From Ochrobactrum sp. BTU1 (lineage in GTDB: Bacteria > Pseudomonadota > Alphaproteobacteria > Rhizobiales > Rhizobiaceae), in contig CP076355.1 of NCBI GenBank assembly GCA_018798825.1, positions 124,001-188,000 of the forward strand: 64,000 bases of DNA, read 5' to 3'. Below, one piece after another: positions 17,612 to 27,287 of the stretch; position 1 is the stretch's first letter, and every line of letters starts with the position of its first letter. The notes below the pieces were generated by a model that had not been told where the DNA came from, ran no database searches, and was given only the letters and a program-made list of their open reading frames with translations. Position numbers and translations under genes: made by a program.

Positions 17612-19027
17612 TTAATCTTCGCGGAATGCGCGATTGAGACTGTCGGTAATCGGCGACACGAGATAGTCGATTGCGCGGCGGTCTTTGTGAACGATAATGA
17701 TTTCTGCAGGCATACCGGGATAAAGCCGTGCAGTTGGATTGGCGACAATCGCCTCAGGCGTAATTTCAGCGCGGGCGACGAAATAAGCCGTATCTGTCTT
17801 TTCGTCGAGCGACTGGTCGGCGGCGATATAGGTCAGTCTGCCGTCGAGCGGTGGCATTGAGCGCTGGTTGTAAGCTGTCAGTTTGATCTGCGCGCTTGCC
17901 CCCACAGAAATACTATCGATGTCGCGTGGGCTGATCTTCATTTCCACCACCATGGGTTCGTTTTCCGGTACGATATCCATGATCGGTTCACCCGGAGCCA
18001 CAACGCCGCCAGGCGTCCGCAGTCGGATATTGGCAACAATGCCCTGTTGTGGTGAATTTACTTCGACACGACGCATGACATCCTTGGCCGCCACGATCCT
18101 TTCTTGCACATCGGACAATTCGACCTGACTTGATGTAATCTCGCCAGCAATTTCTGACTGAAGGTCGCTTTCAATCGCGCTCAGTGCAAATTCGGCACCG
18201 GCTTTTGCCTGTCCAGCCTTTGCCTTGTCGCCAGCATATTCACCACGATCACCGGAAAGCTGGCTCAAACGTGTATCGATTTCAGTGAGCTTTGATTTCT
18301 GCGCGAAGCCTTTCTCAACAAGACTTGCGATGGCATTGCGCTGTTCAGTGATCAGTTCGATCTGGCGATCAGTTGCGGAAATCTGTGAAGTCGAAGCCTT
18401 TTCCTGCTCGGTATATTGCTCAATGGTTTTTTGCTGAATGTCGATTTTGCTCAGCTTCTGGGCGAGGCGCTTCTGAAAGAAGATGTTCTCCGCGCGAACG
18501 GCGTTTTCAGCATTCTCGCCACCTTCAGCAAACTTTTCAGGAAAGGTGATTTCCTTTGCACCAGACTGCTCTGCACGCAGGCGCGCAAGTTTTGCAATCA
18601 GACCGATCCGACGGCTTTCGAGTGATTGAAGTTCGGATCGCGCCTTTGTTGCATCGAGCCGGACTAACGGCTGACCAACTTTGACGACATCGCCTTCCTG
18701 CACCAGTAGCCGATCAAGAATGCCGCCTTCGAGATGGCTGATCGTTTTGCGTTTGGAATCAACAATAACCGTACCCAGTGCCACAGCCGCACTGCCAAGA
18801 TTGGCGGAATAGGCCCAGGCAAAAAAGCCGCCAAAGGCAACGCCGATTGTTGCAAGCCCAGCGATAATCAGCCCGCGCAGCGGCGATTTCATATCTTCCT
18901 GTTCGATATCATGCGCCCATTCTGGCTTAACAGAGCCAAATCGAGTCAACGACTTGTTGTCGGATGATTCTGCACGCGGGGCGAGCAGGCTGGAAACACG
19001 ACGCGGAATAACGGATTTGCCCATCAT
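17612..19027 (-). CDS. Type I secretion membrane-fusion protein, HlyD/PrsE family
   Basis: 471 residues. A cytoplasmic N-terminus of about 45 residues leads into one membrane helix (GLIIAGLATIGVAFGGFFAW). A lipoyl/barrel-sandwich half follows (ISHLEGGILDRLLVQEGDVV), then a long periplasmic coiled coil, and the second lipoyl half with the HlyD signature region near VNSPQQGIVANIRL. It links the inner-membrane ABC protein to an outer-membrane TolC-type channel, which is not encoded here. The ATG overlaps the ABC gene stop (ATGATG, ATGA type), so the two are translated together. Confidence 0.9.
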   Translation of the reverse strand: MMGKSVIPRRVSSLLAPRAESSDNKSLTRFGSVKPEWAHDIEQEDMKSPLRGLIIAGLATIGVAFGGFFAWAYSANLGSAAVALGTVIVDSKRKTISHLEGGILDRLLVQEGDVVKVGQPLVRLDATKARSELQSLESRRIGLIAKLARLRAEQSGAKEITFPEKFAEGGENAENAVRAENIFFQKRLAQKLSKIDIQQKTIEQYTEQEKASTSQISATDRQIELITEQRNAIASLVEKGFAQKSKLTEIDTRLSQLSGDRGEYAGDKAKAGQAKAGAEFALSAIESDLQSEIAGEITSSQVELSDVQERIVAAKDVMRRVEVNSPQQGIVANIRLRTPGGVVAPGEPIMDIVPENEPMVVEMKISPRDIDSISVGASAQIKLTAYNQRSMPPLDGRLTYIAADQSLDEKTDTAYFVARAEITPEAIVANPTARLYPGMPAEIIIVHKDRRAIDYLVSPITDSLNRAFRED

Positions 19028-20799
19028 GCGCTTGCTGCTCCCATTTTAGGGCCAGTCGTGGCCGGGGTGAGTGTGGAGACCACATCGGTTCGTGGGCCGA
19101 ATTGCGAAATCCGACCGTTTTCGAGCACAAGCAGCTTGTCTGCGACCTGCATGATAGACGGGCGGTGTGCGATCATGATAACAATGGCACCGTCGTCGCG
19201 CGCGTGTTCGATAGCACGCATTAGGGCGCGTTCGCCAACCGCATCAAGGTTCGAGTTCGGCTCGTCTAATACGATGATGCGCGGACGGTTATAGAGGCAG
19301 CGTGCCAATCCGATTCGCTGGCGCTGACCGCCCGAAAGTGTCAGTCGTCCGTCACCAACAGGCGTATCATAGCCAAGTGGCATACGCCCGATCATCTCGT
19401 GCACATCAGCAAGGCGTGCGGCTTCCAATACGCGCTGCGGATCGCTGTCACCCATGCGGGCGATGTTGTCTTTGATCGTGCCGTCGAGTAGCGATACCGA
19501 TTGCGGCAGATAGCCGGCAATTTCGCCAAAAGAGCCGCGTTCCCAGAGATAGACATTGTTGCCATCCAGGAAAACACCGCCGGACGTTGGCTTAACGATA
19601 CCGATCAGCAAGCGAGCAAGCGTAGACTTCCCAGCAGCCGAGGGGCCGACGACGCCAAGCACTTCGCCCGGTGAGATCGAAAATGAAATGCCTTTGATGA
19701 TCGGCACATCGACGCCGGGTGCCGCATAGATCAGCTTGTCGACAACCAGATCACCGTTGGGGCGGGGGGTGGGCATTGTCTGACGCACAGCAAGGTTTTC
19801 GGAAAGCAGGGATTGAACGCGTTTCCAGCTTGCAATTGCGCTGACCCACTGACGCCAGTTCTCAACAATCCTGTCAAATGGCATCAGCAGGCGACCAATG
19901 ATGATACTGGTAGCAATCATTGCGCCCGGCGTGATTTCCTGCTGCATCGCCAGAAGCGTGCCGGCGCCAAGTGAGCCGATCTGCACGATGAAGCGTGCCG
20001 TTCGCGCAATGGATGACATAGCGCGGGCTCGTGTTCCGCCCAGATCAAGCACTTCAAGCGCCTGCATCTGCATGGTGCGCCAGCGGCGTGCCAAAGCGGG
20101 CAACATGCCCATGGCTTCAATGGCTTCCGCATGACGCAGGCTGCTGCCGATTTTGGCGACAGCCTCGACATTGGCCTGATTGGCTTCCTGTATGAGATTG
20201 CGGGTCAAAAGATCTGTCAGCACGCCACAGGCGACCAGAATGATAACTGCGACCAGACCGATCAGGCCGAGCATTGGATGCAGCATGAACAGCACACCAA
20301 GGAAGATCGGCGACCAAGCCGCATCAAGCGGCGCATTGATGGCGGGTGAGGTTAGAAAGCTGCGCAGTTCAGTTAGATCGCGCAGCGTTTGGGTGGCTTT
20401 TGGCAGGCCTTGGTTGACCGATGCCTGCACGGCCGCAGTCAGCACTGCCAAGTTTAGCCGGCGAACGAGTGCGCTGCCCATGGCCTGAAACGAAAGTGCC
20501 CGAATGTATTCCAGAACGCCGAATACGAGCATCGCGCCCACGGCCAGAATCGTGAGCATGGTCAGTGTGTCCATGCTTCGGCTGTTCAGCACCCTATCAT
20601 GAACCTGCAACATATAGAGGGGCACAGTGAGTTGTAGCAAATTGATACAGGCACTCAAAAGCACCGCATAAAGCAGGCCTGACAGGAAAACGCGCCGAGC
20701 CTTGAAAATAAGGCTTTTGGACGTAGTTACAGAATCGTCGAGCCTTTTTTTATCCGCTGGGCTCTTGCCAACTGGATTGTTTTCGCGAGTATCATTCAT
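19024..20799 (-). CDS. Type I secretion ABC transporter, PrtD/PrsD family
   Basis: 591 residues. An N-terminal membrane domain (about 35-310; LYAVLLSACINLLQLTVPLYM) is followed by an ABC ATPase with GPSAAGKSTL, LSGGQRQRIGLARCL and IIVLDEPNSNLD. There is no peptidase C39 domain, as expected for the PrtD class that exports RTX proteins with an uncleaved C-terminal signal. The adjacent RTX protein is the obvious cargo. The gene is divergent from the MarR-family gene; the shared 198-base spacer carries operator copy 2. Confidence 0.92.
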   Translation of the reverse strand: MNDTRENNPVGKSPADKKRLDDSVTTSKSLIFKARRVFLSGLLYAVLLSACINLLQLTVPLYMLQVHDRVLNSRSMDTLTMLTILAVGAMLVFGVLEYIRALSFQAMGSALVRRLNLAVLTAAVQASVNQGLPKATQTLRDLTELRSFLTSPAINAPLDAAWSPIFLGVLFMLHPMLGLIGLVAVIILVACGVLTDLLTRNLIQEANQANVEAVAKIGSSLRHAEAIEAMGMLPALARRWRTMQMQALEVLDLGGTRARAMSSIARTARFIVQIGSLGAGTLLAMQQEITPGAMIATSIIIGRLLMPFDRIVENWRQWVSAIASWKRVQSLLSENLAVRQTMPTPRPNGDLVVDKLIYAAPGVDVPIIKGISFSISPGEVLGVVGPSAAGKSTLARLLIGIVKPTSGGVFLDGNNVYLWERGSFGEIAGYLPQSVSLLDGTIKDNIARMGDSDPQRVLEAARLADVHEMIGRMPLGYDTPVGDGRLTLSGGQRQRIGLARCLYNRPRIIVLDEPNSNLDAVGERALMRAIEHARDDGAIVIMIAHRPSIMQVADKLLVLENGRISQFGPRTDVVSTLTPATTGPKMGAASA

Positions 20800-20957
20800 A
20801 CGCGATCTGCCTTGTAATGGTCACAGGTGGCGGATATCCCTAAAAAGTGTGGTCTAGTTCTCAAGATCAGTAAAGTAATACTGCAGAGAATGTGACAGAA
20901 AAAAGTTTTTTGGCGGGGAAATGTGAAAGGAGCCAAATAAATATAACTGCAAATTTC

Positions 20958-20970
20958 TTCAAAATTTGAA
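20958..20970. promoter_or_regulatory. Palindromic operator candidate, copy 2
   Basis: TTCAAAATTTGAA, extended by one more pair to CTTCAAAATTTGAAG at 20957-20971. It lies 28 bases upstream of the MarR-family start and in the divergent promoter region of the type I exporter. This is the position expected for autorepression by a dimeric winged-helix regulator. Confidence 0.65.
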
Positions 20971-20997
20971 GTAAAATTGAAAAATGGAGAGCTAAAG

Positions 20998-21567
20998 ATG
21001 CAAAAACTTCTGCACGAGGGAGTGGAAGTCGAGACATCAGTCGATAGATTTACTTCCGTCGACTTTCCTGAAGTTACCGCCGAAAAACAGGAACACAGAC
21101 ATCCGGTTCATACAGTTGTAATTACCCATTTCGAGCTGGCCCGGATGATAGAAAGAGTGAATCGTCGCTTTGTAAGCCTTCTGAAAACGGAGCTTACCAA
21201 GTTGGGCGTGGAAGACGTTGGCCCAGCACAGACTTTGGTTCTGATGGCTATTGGCGATGTCGAGCTCACTGTGGGTGAACTATTGGATCGCGGGCACTAT
21301 GTCGGTTCCAACATTTCCTATTATCTTAAACAACTTACAGACGGCGGGTATGTCGATCGCGTTGCCTCTCAGAGGGATAAAAGATCGGCTCGTATTCGTC
21401 TGACTGACAAGGGTGAACGGCTGTGTACGAGCTTGCGAAATGCAAGCAGAACCTACAGCCATGTGCTTGCCCGCGATGACGACGATCTTCGAAATCTCGA
21501 AATCGCATACCAGACTCTGCACCGGCTTGAGCTCGTGTGGGGCAATGCCGCGCGTTATGGCATTTGA
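20998..21567 (+). CDS. MarR-family transcriptional regulator
   Basis: 189 residues. A winged helix-turn-helix spans about residues 50-145: AQTLVLMAIGDVELTVGELLDRGHYVGSN (recognition-helix region NISYYLKQLTDGGYVDR) and the wing RDKRSARIRLTDKG. It resembles the LdtR-like MarR branch of rhizobia, which controls envelope and stress genes; that subfamily assignment is from memory. ATG 20998 has GGAGAG seven bases upstream and is better than an in-frame TTG at 20977. A palindrome sits in its promoter and again upstream of the RTX gene and the plus-strand glycan operon, so it is the likely local master regulator. The long N-terminal extension (about 35 residues) before the DNA-binding core is unassigned. 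Confidence 0.83.
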   Translation: MQKLLHEGVEVETSVDRFTSVDFPEVTAEKQEHRHPVHTVVITHFELARMIERVNRRFVSLLKTELTKLGVEDVGPAQTLVLMAIGDVELTVGELLDRGHYVGSNISYYLKQLTDGGYVDRVASQRDKRSARIRLTDKGERLCTSLRNASRTYSHVLARDDDDLRNLEIAYQTLHRLELVWGNAARYGI

Positions 21568-21613
21568 TGCTGAATCGCGGTTTTTCGACCGATAACCGGA
21601 CACTTTTTGTGAC

Positions 21614-22834
21614 ATGCGTATAGCTTTTGTGCACAGGCGCGGTTTCGGCCAGTTTGCTGCGTTAGCCGAGAATCTGGCTACCAGTGGACATGATGTCAGC
21701 CTGATTTGTGAGACAGTGGACCGTCGCCTCCCAGCGGTCCGCGTCATCCGCCACCGAGTAGAATCTGGTCCTCGCCCAAATGGGGCGATGGCCAGATATC
21801 TGGAAATACCCGATCATCATACGAGGATCGGGTATCGGGTGGCTGAAACCCTGGAATCCATGGCACGTCATGGCCAAGCGCCCGACATTGTGATCGGTCA
21901 CATCGGTTGGGGCAGTATGATGTTCGTCAAAGACGTACTGCCCACCACACCCGCGCTGGGTTACTGCGAATTCTTCTACCGCGCGCATGGCGCGGATGTC
22001 GGCTTTGCGCCTGATGACAGGCCGGATATGGAAACCCGAAAGCGGCTGCGCCTGCGAAATATGGCCCAGCTTGTTACGCTCGACGGTATTGATGGCGGTT
22101 TCAGCCCCACGCACTGGCAGAAGAGCCTTTACCCCAAATCTGCCCAGAAGCGGATTGCTGTCGTGCATGAGGGCGTGGATACGAAATTGTTTTATCCAGA
22201 CCGGCACGCTTCAATTGAACTGCCGGGCGCGCGCGTCCTCAAGGCAGGTGAATCCCGGGTGATTACATTTGTTGCGCGCGATCTCGAGCCCTATAGAGGT
22301 TTCCCTCAGGCACTGGAAGCGGCGCAAAAAGTTATCCGGCAAAATAACGACGCGATATTCGTGTTTGTTGGCGGAGATGGAGTGAGCTACGGCACGCCGC
22401 CGCCCGGTGGTGGTTCGTGGCGCGAATATCTGCTTCGTGAAACCGAGTTGCCACCGGACCGGATTGTTTTCCCTGGCACCATTTCCCATGCGCAGCTGCG
22501 CAAACTCTACCAGATCTCGACCGCCCATATCTATCTCACCTACCCGTTTGTCCTGTCCTGGTCCGTCATTGAGGCCATGGCATGTGGTGCGCTCATCATA
22601 GGCTCTGATACGCCACCGGTGCGCGAGGTGATACGGGCAGGGAAAAACGGCCTTCTGGTACCATTTTACGATACCGACATATTGGCGGAAACGATTCTGA
22701 ACGTGCTTCGAGATCCCGATGCGTGCCTGCCGATGCGTGCTGCCGCAAGAAGAACAGTGGAAACGCGCTTTCGGTTGTCGGAATGTTTACAACAGCAAAA
22801 AACCTTGATCGAAGCAGTATTAGATGGCCGATGA
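21614..22834 (+). CDS. Family 4 (GT-B) glycosyltransferase
   Basis: 406 residues. The start MRIAFVHRRGFGQFAALAENL is the usual GT-B N-terminus. The donor lobe has VTFVARDLEPYRGFPQALEA, VFVGGDG, VLSWSVIEAMACGALII and VREVIRAGKNGLLVP. It follows the MarR-family gene by about 45 bases and may be co-transcribed with it, hence autoregulated with it. It lacks the Cys cluster of the minus-strand GT4 pair. Confidence 0.88.
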   Translation: MRIAFVHRRGFGQFAALAENLATSGHDVSLICETVDRRLPAVRVIRHRVESGPRPNGAMARYLEIPDHHTRIGYRVAETLESMARHGQAPDIVIGHIGWGSMMFVKDVLPTTPALGYCEFFYRAHGADVGFAPDDRPDMETRKRLRLRNMAQLVTLDGIDGGFSPTHWQKSLYPKSAQKRIAVVHEGVDTKLFYPDRHASIELPGARVLKAGESRVITFVARDLEPYRGFPQALEAAQKVIRQNNDAIFVFVGGDGVSYGTPPPGGGSWREYLLRETELPPDRIVFPGTISHAQLRKLYQISTAHIYLTYPFVLSWSVIEAMACGALIIGSDTPPVREVIRAGKNGLLVPFYDTDILAETILNVLRDPDACLPMRAAARRTVETRFRLSECLQQQKTLIEAVLDGR

Positions 22835-22936
22835 GTGTTATGTGGCGACAATCGGGCATACAAGGCCAAATGATATAATATAAAATCCCGTATTTCTGCG
22901 TGTTTAAGCGCTATGTTCAATATGTTTTCATATTGT

Positions 22937-22949
22937 TTCAAATTTTGAA
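22937..22949. promoter_or_regulatory. Palindromic operator candidate, copy 3
   Basis: TTCAAATTTTGAA, the exact reverse complement of copies 1 and 2. It lies in an AT-rich spacer about 130 bases upstream of the plus-strand glycan operon (23078 onward), so that operon probably belongs to the same regulon. Confidence 0.6.
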
Positions 22950-23077
22950 TTAAATAGATTCCAAATATTCGCAATATTATCATATAGTCTTCGTTATATT
23001 ATTGTTGACAATACATAATCATTATTTTCTCATTGAGAGTAGAAGCCAAACCTCCCAAGTTGGCTCTTAGACAATGG

Positions 23078-24592
23078 ATGATTATGTTGAGCACACCACT
23101 TCCAGCGATCTCGGCGCGGAAAACCCGCCGTTATGCCATCGCTTCAATGCGTGATCGTGAAGCATTGGAATCGACTTCTCTCGGCGAACTGACAGCTTTC
23201 GTTGAAGGAGACGGCAAGCGTCTGCGTCTGGCCAATACATTTCCACTCGTTGCTGTTGCTGCTTCCGATGAGGGCGCAAAAGAACTCAATGGCGTTCTGC
23301 AGCAGCTTTATCGGATGCGCACCATTCCTGAAGTCCCCGTCGTGCGCGTTGATGAGGCGTCCCCTGAAACCATACCGCTTCTCGTATCGCAGCTGCTTGA
23401 AAACAGCCTCGACCGGCTTGTCGGCCATGTGAGCAAAGTGCATGCCGAGCTTGCGATGCTGCGTCGTGAACGCGAAACGATGTTCGAAAACTATCGCGCT
23501 ATCGAGGATGCCTTTCACGCCCGCAACTGGGATTCCTCTACAGAGATTTTCAGCCATGCGCCTTTGGTTGATCCAAAGGATGAAGGTTTTGCACGCTTGC
23601 TGCGTGAATCGGAAATCGAACAGCTCTTTCCAGTTTCAAGCTATGCCGTCTCGGGCTTTGCCCTGCATTTCCGCGATATGCCTGCCAATCGCAACGGACA
23701 GCTGATCGTGACGCTCGATTATGTGGAGAATGGAGAAGGCATTGCCGAATGGCTCGTGCCTTATGCCACGCTTCATTCGGAATGGAATTTCTTCTCGCTG
23801 CCTAAGGCTTGCGATGGTAGCCACCGGACCCTGCGTCTGCGAATTTCCGCGACCGGCGGTGTGCCACCAGAACTCTCGTTGGGCAATGTGATTGCCAATG
23901 AACGCTATGCGGCTCGTGCCCGCATCCCGCATGGCGATCTCGATATGCGTCCGCTGGCACTTCGTATTTTTACGGGGCTTCCGGGCGTTCGGCCAGCATC
24001 ATTGCCCAACGCAATTGTGCCGACATCGCTCATCAATGGCCGCAAGGTTGATGATTATCGCCTGCCGATTGAATTGCTGCGCAATGTCGCCAATGTTTCC
24101 GTTACCCCCCTGACGCCGGATTTCCCAACCGTGCGGTTTCTTGAACATGAGGATGCAATTGGTTGTCATCCACTTGAGGAAGGTATTACGGCCGCTGCCA
24201 TCCGCCGGGTTGTTGCCCCCGGTACTGTCCGGATTTCAGCGCGTGCCGTGATCGACCACCCTGAGGGGCAGCCATGCGTGGCGGGTTTGCTGCTCGTCAA
24301 TCTCGCGTCCGACGTGAAGGACGAGATCGACGCGATCACAAATATGGACCGCCGGCGCGCACAGGTCTTGTTCAGTGGCTGGTCGGAAGTGGCACCCAAT
24401 CGTCCGATCGATATCAATTTCATGCTCGAAGAGCCGATTGATCGCACGATGGATCTGATTGTGCTCAGCAAGGCTGCAGGTGATTCAGTCGACTTTTCCT
24501 GGTTGAAGATTTTCAACTTCCGCCTTGTCAAGCACATCGAAGCCGCAAGCCCCGTTCAGGAATTAGCCAAAGAGGTTGCGAATGTACGATAG
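23078..24592 (+). CDS. Glycan-locus protein of unknown function
   Basis: About 504 residues without membrane segments or a signal peptide. The middle (about 110-165) contains a short helical, possibly coiled-coil stretch (AELAMLRRERETMFENYRAI). The rest alternates beta-rich segments such as LIVTLDYVENGEGIAEWLVP and INFMLEEPIDRTMDLIVL, which suggests two carbohydrate-binding-like beta-sandwiches. I recognise no catalytic motif; it may belong to a Rhizobiales domain of unknown function. The start is uncertain (TTG 23033, ATG 23078 or ATG 23084). Its stop lies inside the next gene, an 11-base overlap that implies coupling to the bifunctional glycosyltransferase. Confidence 0.6.
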   Translation: MIMLSTPLPAISARKTRRYAIASMRDREALESTSLGELTAFVEGDGKRLRLANTFPLVAVAASDEGAKELNGVLQQLYRMRTIPEVPVVRVDEASPETIPLLVSQLLENSLDRLVGHVSKVHAELAMLRRERETMFENYRAIEDAFHARNWDSSTEIFSHAPLVDPKDEGFARLLRESEIEQLFPVSSYAVSGFALHFRDMPANRNGQLIVTLDYVENGEGIAEWLVPYATLHSEWNFFSLPKACDGSHRTLRLRISATGGVPPELSLGNVIANERYAARARIPHGDLDMRPLALRIFTGLPGVRPASLPNAIVPTSLINGRKVDDYRLPIELLRNVANVSVTPLTPDFPTVRFLEHEDAIGCHPLEEGITAAAIRRVVAPGTVRISARAVIDHPEGQPCVAGLLLVNLASDVKDEIDAITNMDRRRAQVLFSGWSEVAPNRPIDINFMLEEPIDRTMDLIVLSKAAGDSVDFSWLKIFNFRLVKHIEAASPVQELAKEVANVR

Positions 24593-27266
24593 ATCGAGAG
24601 ATTTGATCGTCGTTGCCATGCCGCTTTATGGCCATGCGGCGCTTGCGCTTGAAGCGCTTGAAACCCTTCTTGCCTCGGAAACGGTTTTCCGTACCCAGAT
24701 CGTCGTCTCCGTCGATGGTGATCCGCGTCGCGAAGTTTTTGACAGTCTGGCGCTTTATGCGGCCGCACATCCCAATATTCATGTCATTTTCGGAGAGAAT
24801 GCCGGTCCCGGTGGCGCACGCAACCGCGCGGTCGATTATATTCTCGAAGAGATGCCGGATGTGAAAGCCGTCTATTTCGTAGATGCCGATAATCGGGTGC
24901 AACCGCAAACTATCGACACGCTTTATCGCAAGCTTCTCGCGAGCAATGCCGGTTGGGTTTACACCAATATCGACACGTTTTCGGTCAATTGGCGCGCGCA
25001 TTATGGCGATAGCTATTCGCGGCTTATTCACTGCATTACTGACAATATCTGCGATACCGGCTCGATGATTTCAGCGGAAGTGTTCCGCAGCGGCGTGCGC
25101 TTTGACGACGACCGGCAGAATGGTTTTGAAGACTGGGAATTCTGGCTTTCGGCCATTGAAGCGGGTTTCGTCGGAACGCCGTGCCATGACACCGGTTTCG
25201 AATATCGCCTGCGGGCCGAGAGCCGCTTCAAGGAAGCCAATCGCGACCGCTCTGGCTCCATAAATTTTCTCCGCAAACGACATAAGGCGCTGTTTCGTCG
25301 CCCGACGCTTGTGGGTTTCGAGCATGAGGAATGTCCGCGCTATGGCGTGATCCGTGCAGGTGAAGGAACAGTCAGTCTTTTTACTGATCTTAGCCTTGGC
25401 ACGACTGATCTTAAATTTGATGATGCCATCCGCGCATTTTGGGGTAGCGTGTCCGAGCCGGATAATTTTCACTTCCCGCCATTTCTTGCTTCATCCAACA
25501 CTGAAACTTTGAAGCTTCTGGCGCGGTCGCGGCTGTTGCCAAACATCCTGTCTCGGCTTGAGAGGCTTTCTGAACACGCGAATATCGTCTTTGTTGAGCT
25601 GACCAATGTCGAAGACGAGCGGCGTATCGATACTGAAATCATGCCTTCCGGCACGCGCCAGCCTCATGCGGATCTGATTTTCGTCTCGACGAAACTGATC
25701 AAAGACATCATCGAAAACGATGCGCTGGATTGGTTTGCGTCATTGGGTACGCAGCAATTATGGCCCACCTCGGCGCGCTTGAAAGTCCGCTTCCCTTTTC
25801 CGCGCGTCCGACAGCGCAGGGCGCTTTCCCGCCCCGAACAGTCGATGCTCAATCTGGTGACATCGATTGCGACAAGCCCGCTTAAACAAAGTGCCGCCAT
25901 GCGCTGGACATGGCGTCCGCGTCGTCTGCCAGCACTTTCAGAAATGTATCAGGTGCTGCGCGATGAAATGGGCGGTGGACCAGTTCTGCCGCTTGCGCAT
26001 AACATCGCAAGAAAGAAGACGGCTGCAGTTCTGGTGCCCAATGCCTCGTTTGGGGGAGCAGAGAAGGTGGCTTATGCGGCTGGTCGTGAGCTCAAGAACC
26101 AGGGGTTTGAAACGCATCTGTTCGTGCTTGGCAATGAGCGCATGGATGTGCTCGACGAGTTCGATCAATCCTTCGACTATTTGCACTTCTGGAAAGACGG
26201 TATTCCGGCGTGGGGCGACACAAACCGCTTCCTTGGGCAGGACTTCATAACCGAGGATCATCCGCTTGATTGGGGCATCCTGCGGGGGCAACTCTCCGGT
26301 TTCGATCTGGTGGTAAACAATCACGTCATGGCAGCGCATCCATTAATGGGCAAGCTGCGTTCGGAAGGCACACGCACGGCCTGTTATCTGCATGTGGTGG
26401 ACGAAACCGTCTTCCGCAGGCAAGCGGGCCAGCCCTATGCGGCGATTGCTTTCGAACACGCTTATGACGCGTTTCTCACCTGTTCAGATCAGTTGAAAAT
26501 CTACCTGCACAGCTTTGGCGTGCCGTTTGAGAAGGTATTCTCGGTGCCTAATGGTGCGAGCTTCTCTATTGATTCAAAGCTGCGCGCGCAGGTAACAGCG
26601 GCGCGTAAACAGATACGCAAGGGAGAGCCCTTTCGGATGCTTTATATGGGCCGCCTTGATCGCCAAAAGGGGATCGACCGGTTACATGACGCAATCGTCA
26701 AGCTCAAAGAGCAGGGCATTGTGTTTGAAGCGCAAGCCATCGGTGGAGAAATCCTTTCCGACGATCCAAGTGCATCTTGGATGACGCGTCTCAAAGATGC
26801 GGGCGTGAAGGTCTCGCCACCGGTCTTCGACGGCAGAGATATCGCAAACCATCTCGCCTGGGCAGATGTGCTTTTGATGCCGTCGCGCTGGGAAGGCGCA
26901 CCGCTGATGATTGCCGAAGCCCAGCAGCTCGGCTGTGTGCCGGTTGCAACTGCGGTAGGTGCTGTCGATGAGCTGATCAATCATGGTCGCGACGGCATCT
27001 TAATCCGCAATGGCAATGATGCGCAGATCGTGGCCGATATGACGCGCATTCTCACCATTCTCGCGCAGGATCGTGAAGCCCTGATGCGTACAGCTGAAGG
27101 CGCATTGGCGTCAGCCGCCCACCGCACCTGGAGCGCTGCTTTCTCCGAATTTACCGATTGGGCCAATGAAATAAGCCCGGTCTATCCGAAATCCCGGTCC
27201 TCCCAGCCGGACGTTGCAGACGATACGAGCACGATTGCCGTTTTCCCCGGCCGTGCAGTTGCCTGA
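24582..27266 (+). CDS. Bifunctional GT2-GT4 glycosyltransferase
   Basis: 894 residues from ATG 24582, which has GAGG upstream. The N-terminal GT-A domain (about 1-230) has VVAMPLYGHAALALEALE, the DXD-like FVDADNRV and the base motif NGFEDWEFWLSAI. A linker region of unclear fold follows (about 240-480). The C-terminal GT-B domain (about 480-880) shows VLVPNASFGGAEKVAY, MLYMGRLDRQKGIDRLHDAI and MPSRWEGAPLMIAEAQ. Both active sites look intact, so one polypeptide could add two successive sugars or build a disaccharide repeat. Confidence 0.87.
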   Translation: MYDRSRDLIVVAMPLYGHAALALEALETLLASETVFRTQIVVSVDGDPRREVFDSLALYAAAHPNIHVIFGENAGPGGARNRAVDYILEEMPDVKAVYFVDADNRVQPQTIDTLYRKLLASNAGWVYTNIDTFSVNWRAHYGDSYSRLIHCITDNICDTGSMISAEVFRSGVRFDDDRQNGFEDWEFWLSAIEAGFVGTPCHDTGFEYRLRAESRFKEANRDRSGSINFLRKRHKALFRRPTLVGFEHEECPRYGVIRAGEGTVSLFTDLSLGTTDLKFDDAIRAFWGSVSEPDNFHFPPFLASSNTETLKLLARSRLLPNILSRLERLSEHANIVFVELTNVEDERRIDTEIMPSGTRQPHADLIFVSTKLIKDIIENDALDWFASLGTQQLWPTSARLKVRFPFPRVRQRRALSRPEQSMLNLVTSIATSPLKQSAAMRWTWRPRRLPALSEMYQVLRDEMGGGPVLPLAHNIARKKTAAVLVPNASFGGAEKVAYAAGRELKNQGFETHLFVLGNERMDVLDEFDQSFDYLHFWKDGIPAWGDTNRFLGQDFITEDHPLDWGILRGQLSGFDLVVNNHVMAAHPLMGKLRSEGTRTACYLHVVDETVFRRQAGQPYAAIAFEHAYDAFLTCSDQLKIYLHSFGVPFEKVFSVPNGASFSIDSKLRAQVTAARKQIRKGEPFRMLYMGRLDRQKGIDRLHDAIVKLKEQGIVFEAQAIGGEILSDDPSASWMTRLKDAGVKVSPPVFDGRDIANHLAWADVLLMPSRWEGAPLMIAEAQQLGCVPVATAVGAVDELINHGRDGILIRNGNDAQIVADMTRILTILAQDREALMRTAEGALASAAHRTWSAAFSEFTDWANEISPVYPKSRSSQPDVADDTSTIAVFPGRAVA

Positions 27267-27287
27267 TTATACCAGAAAGGTCGACCT

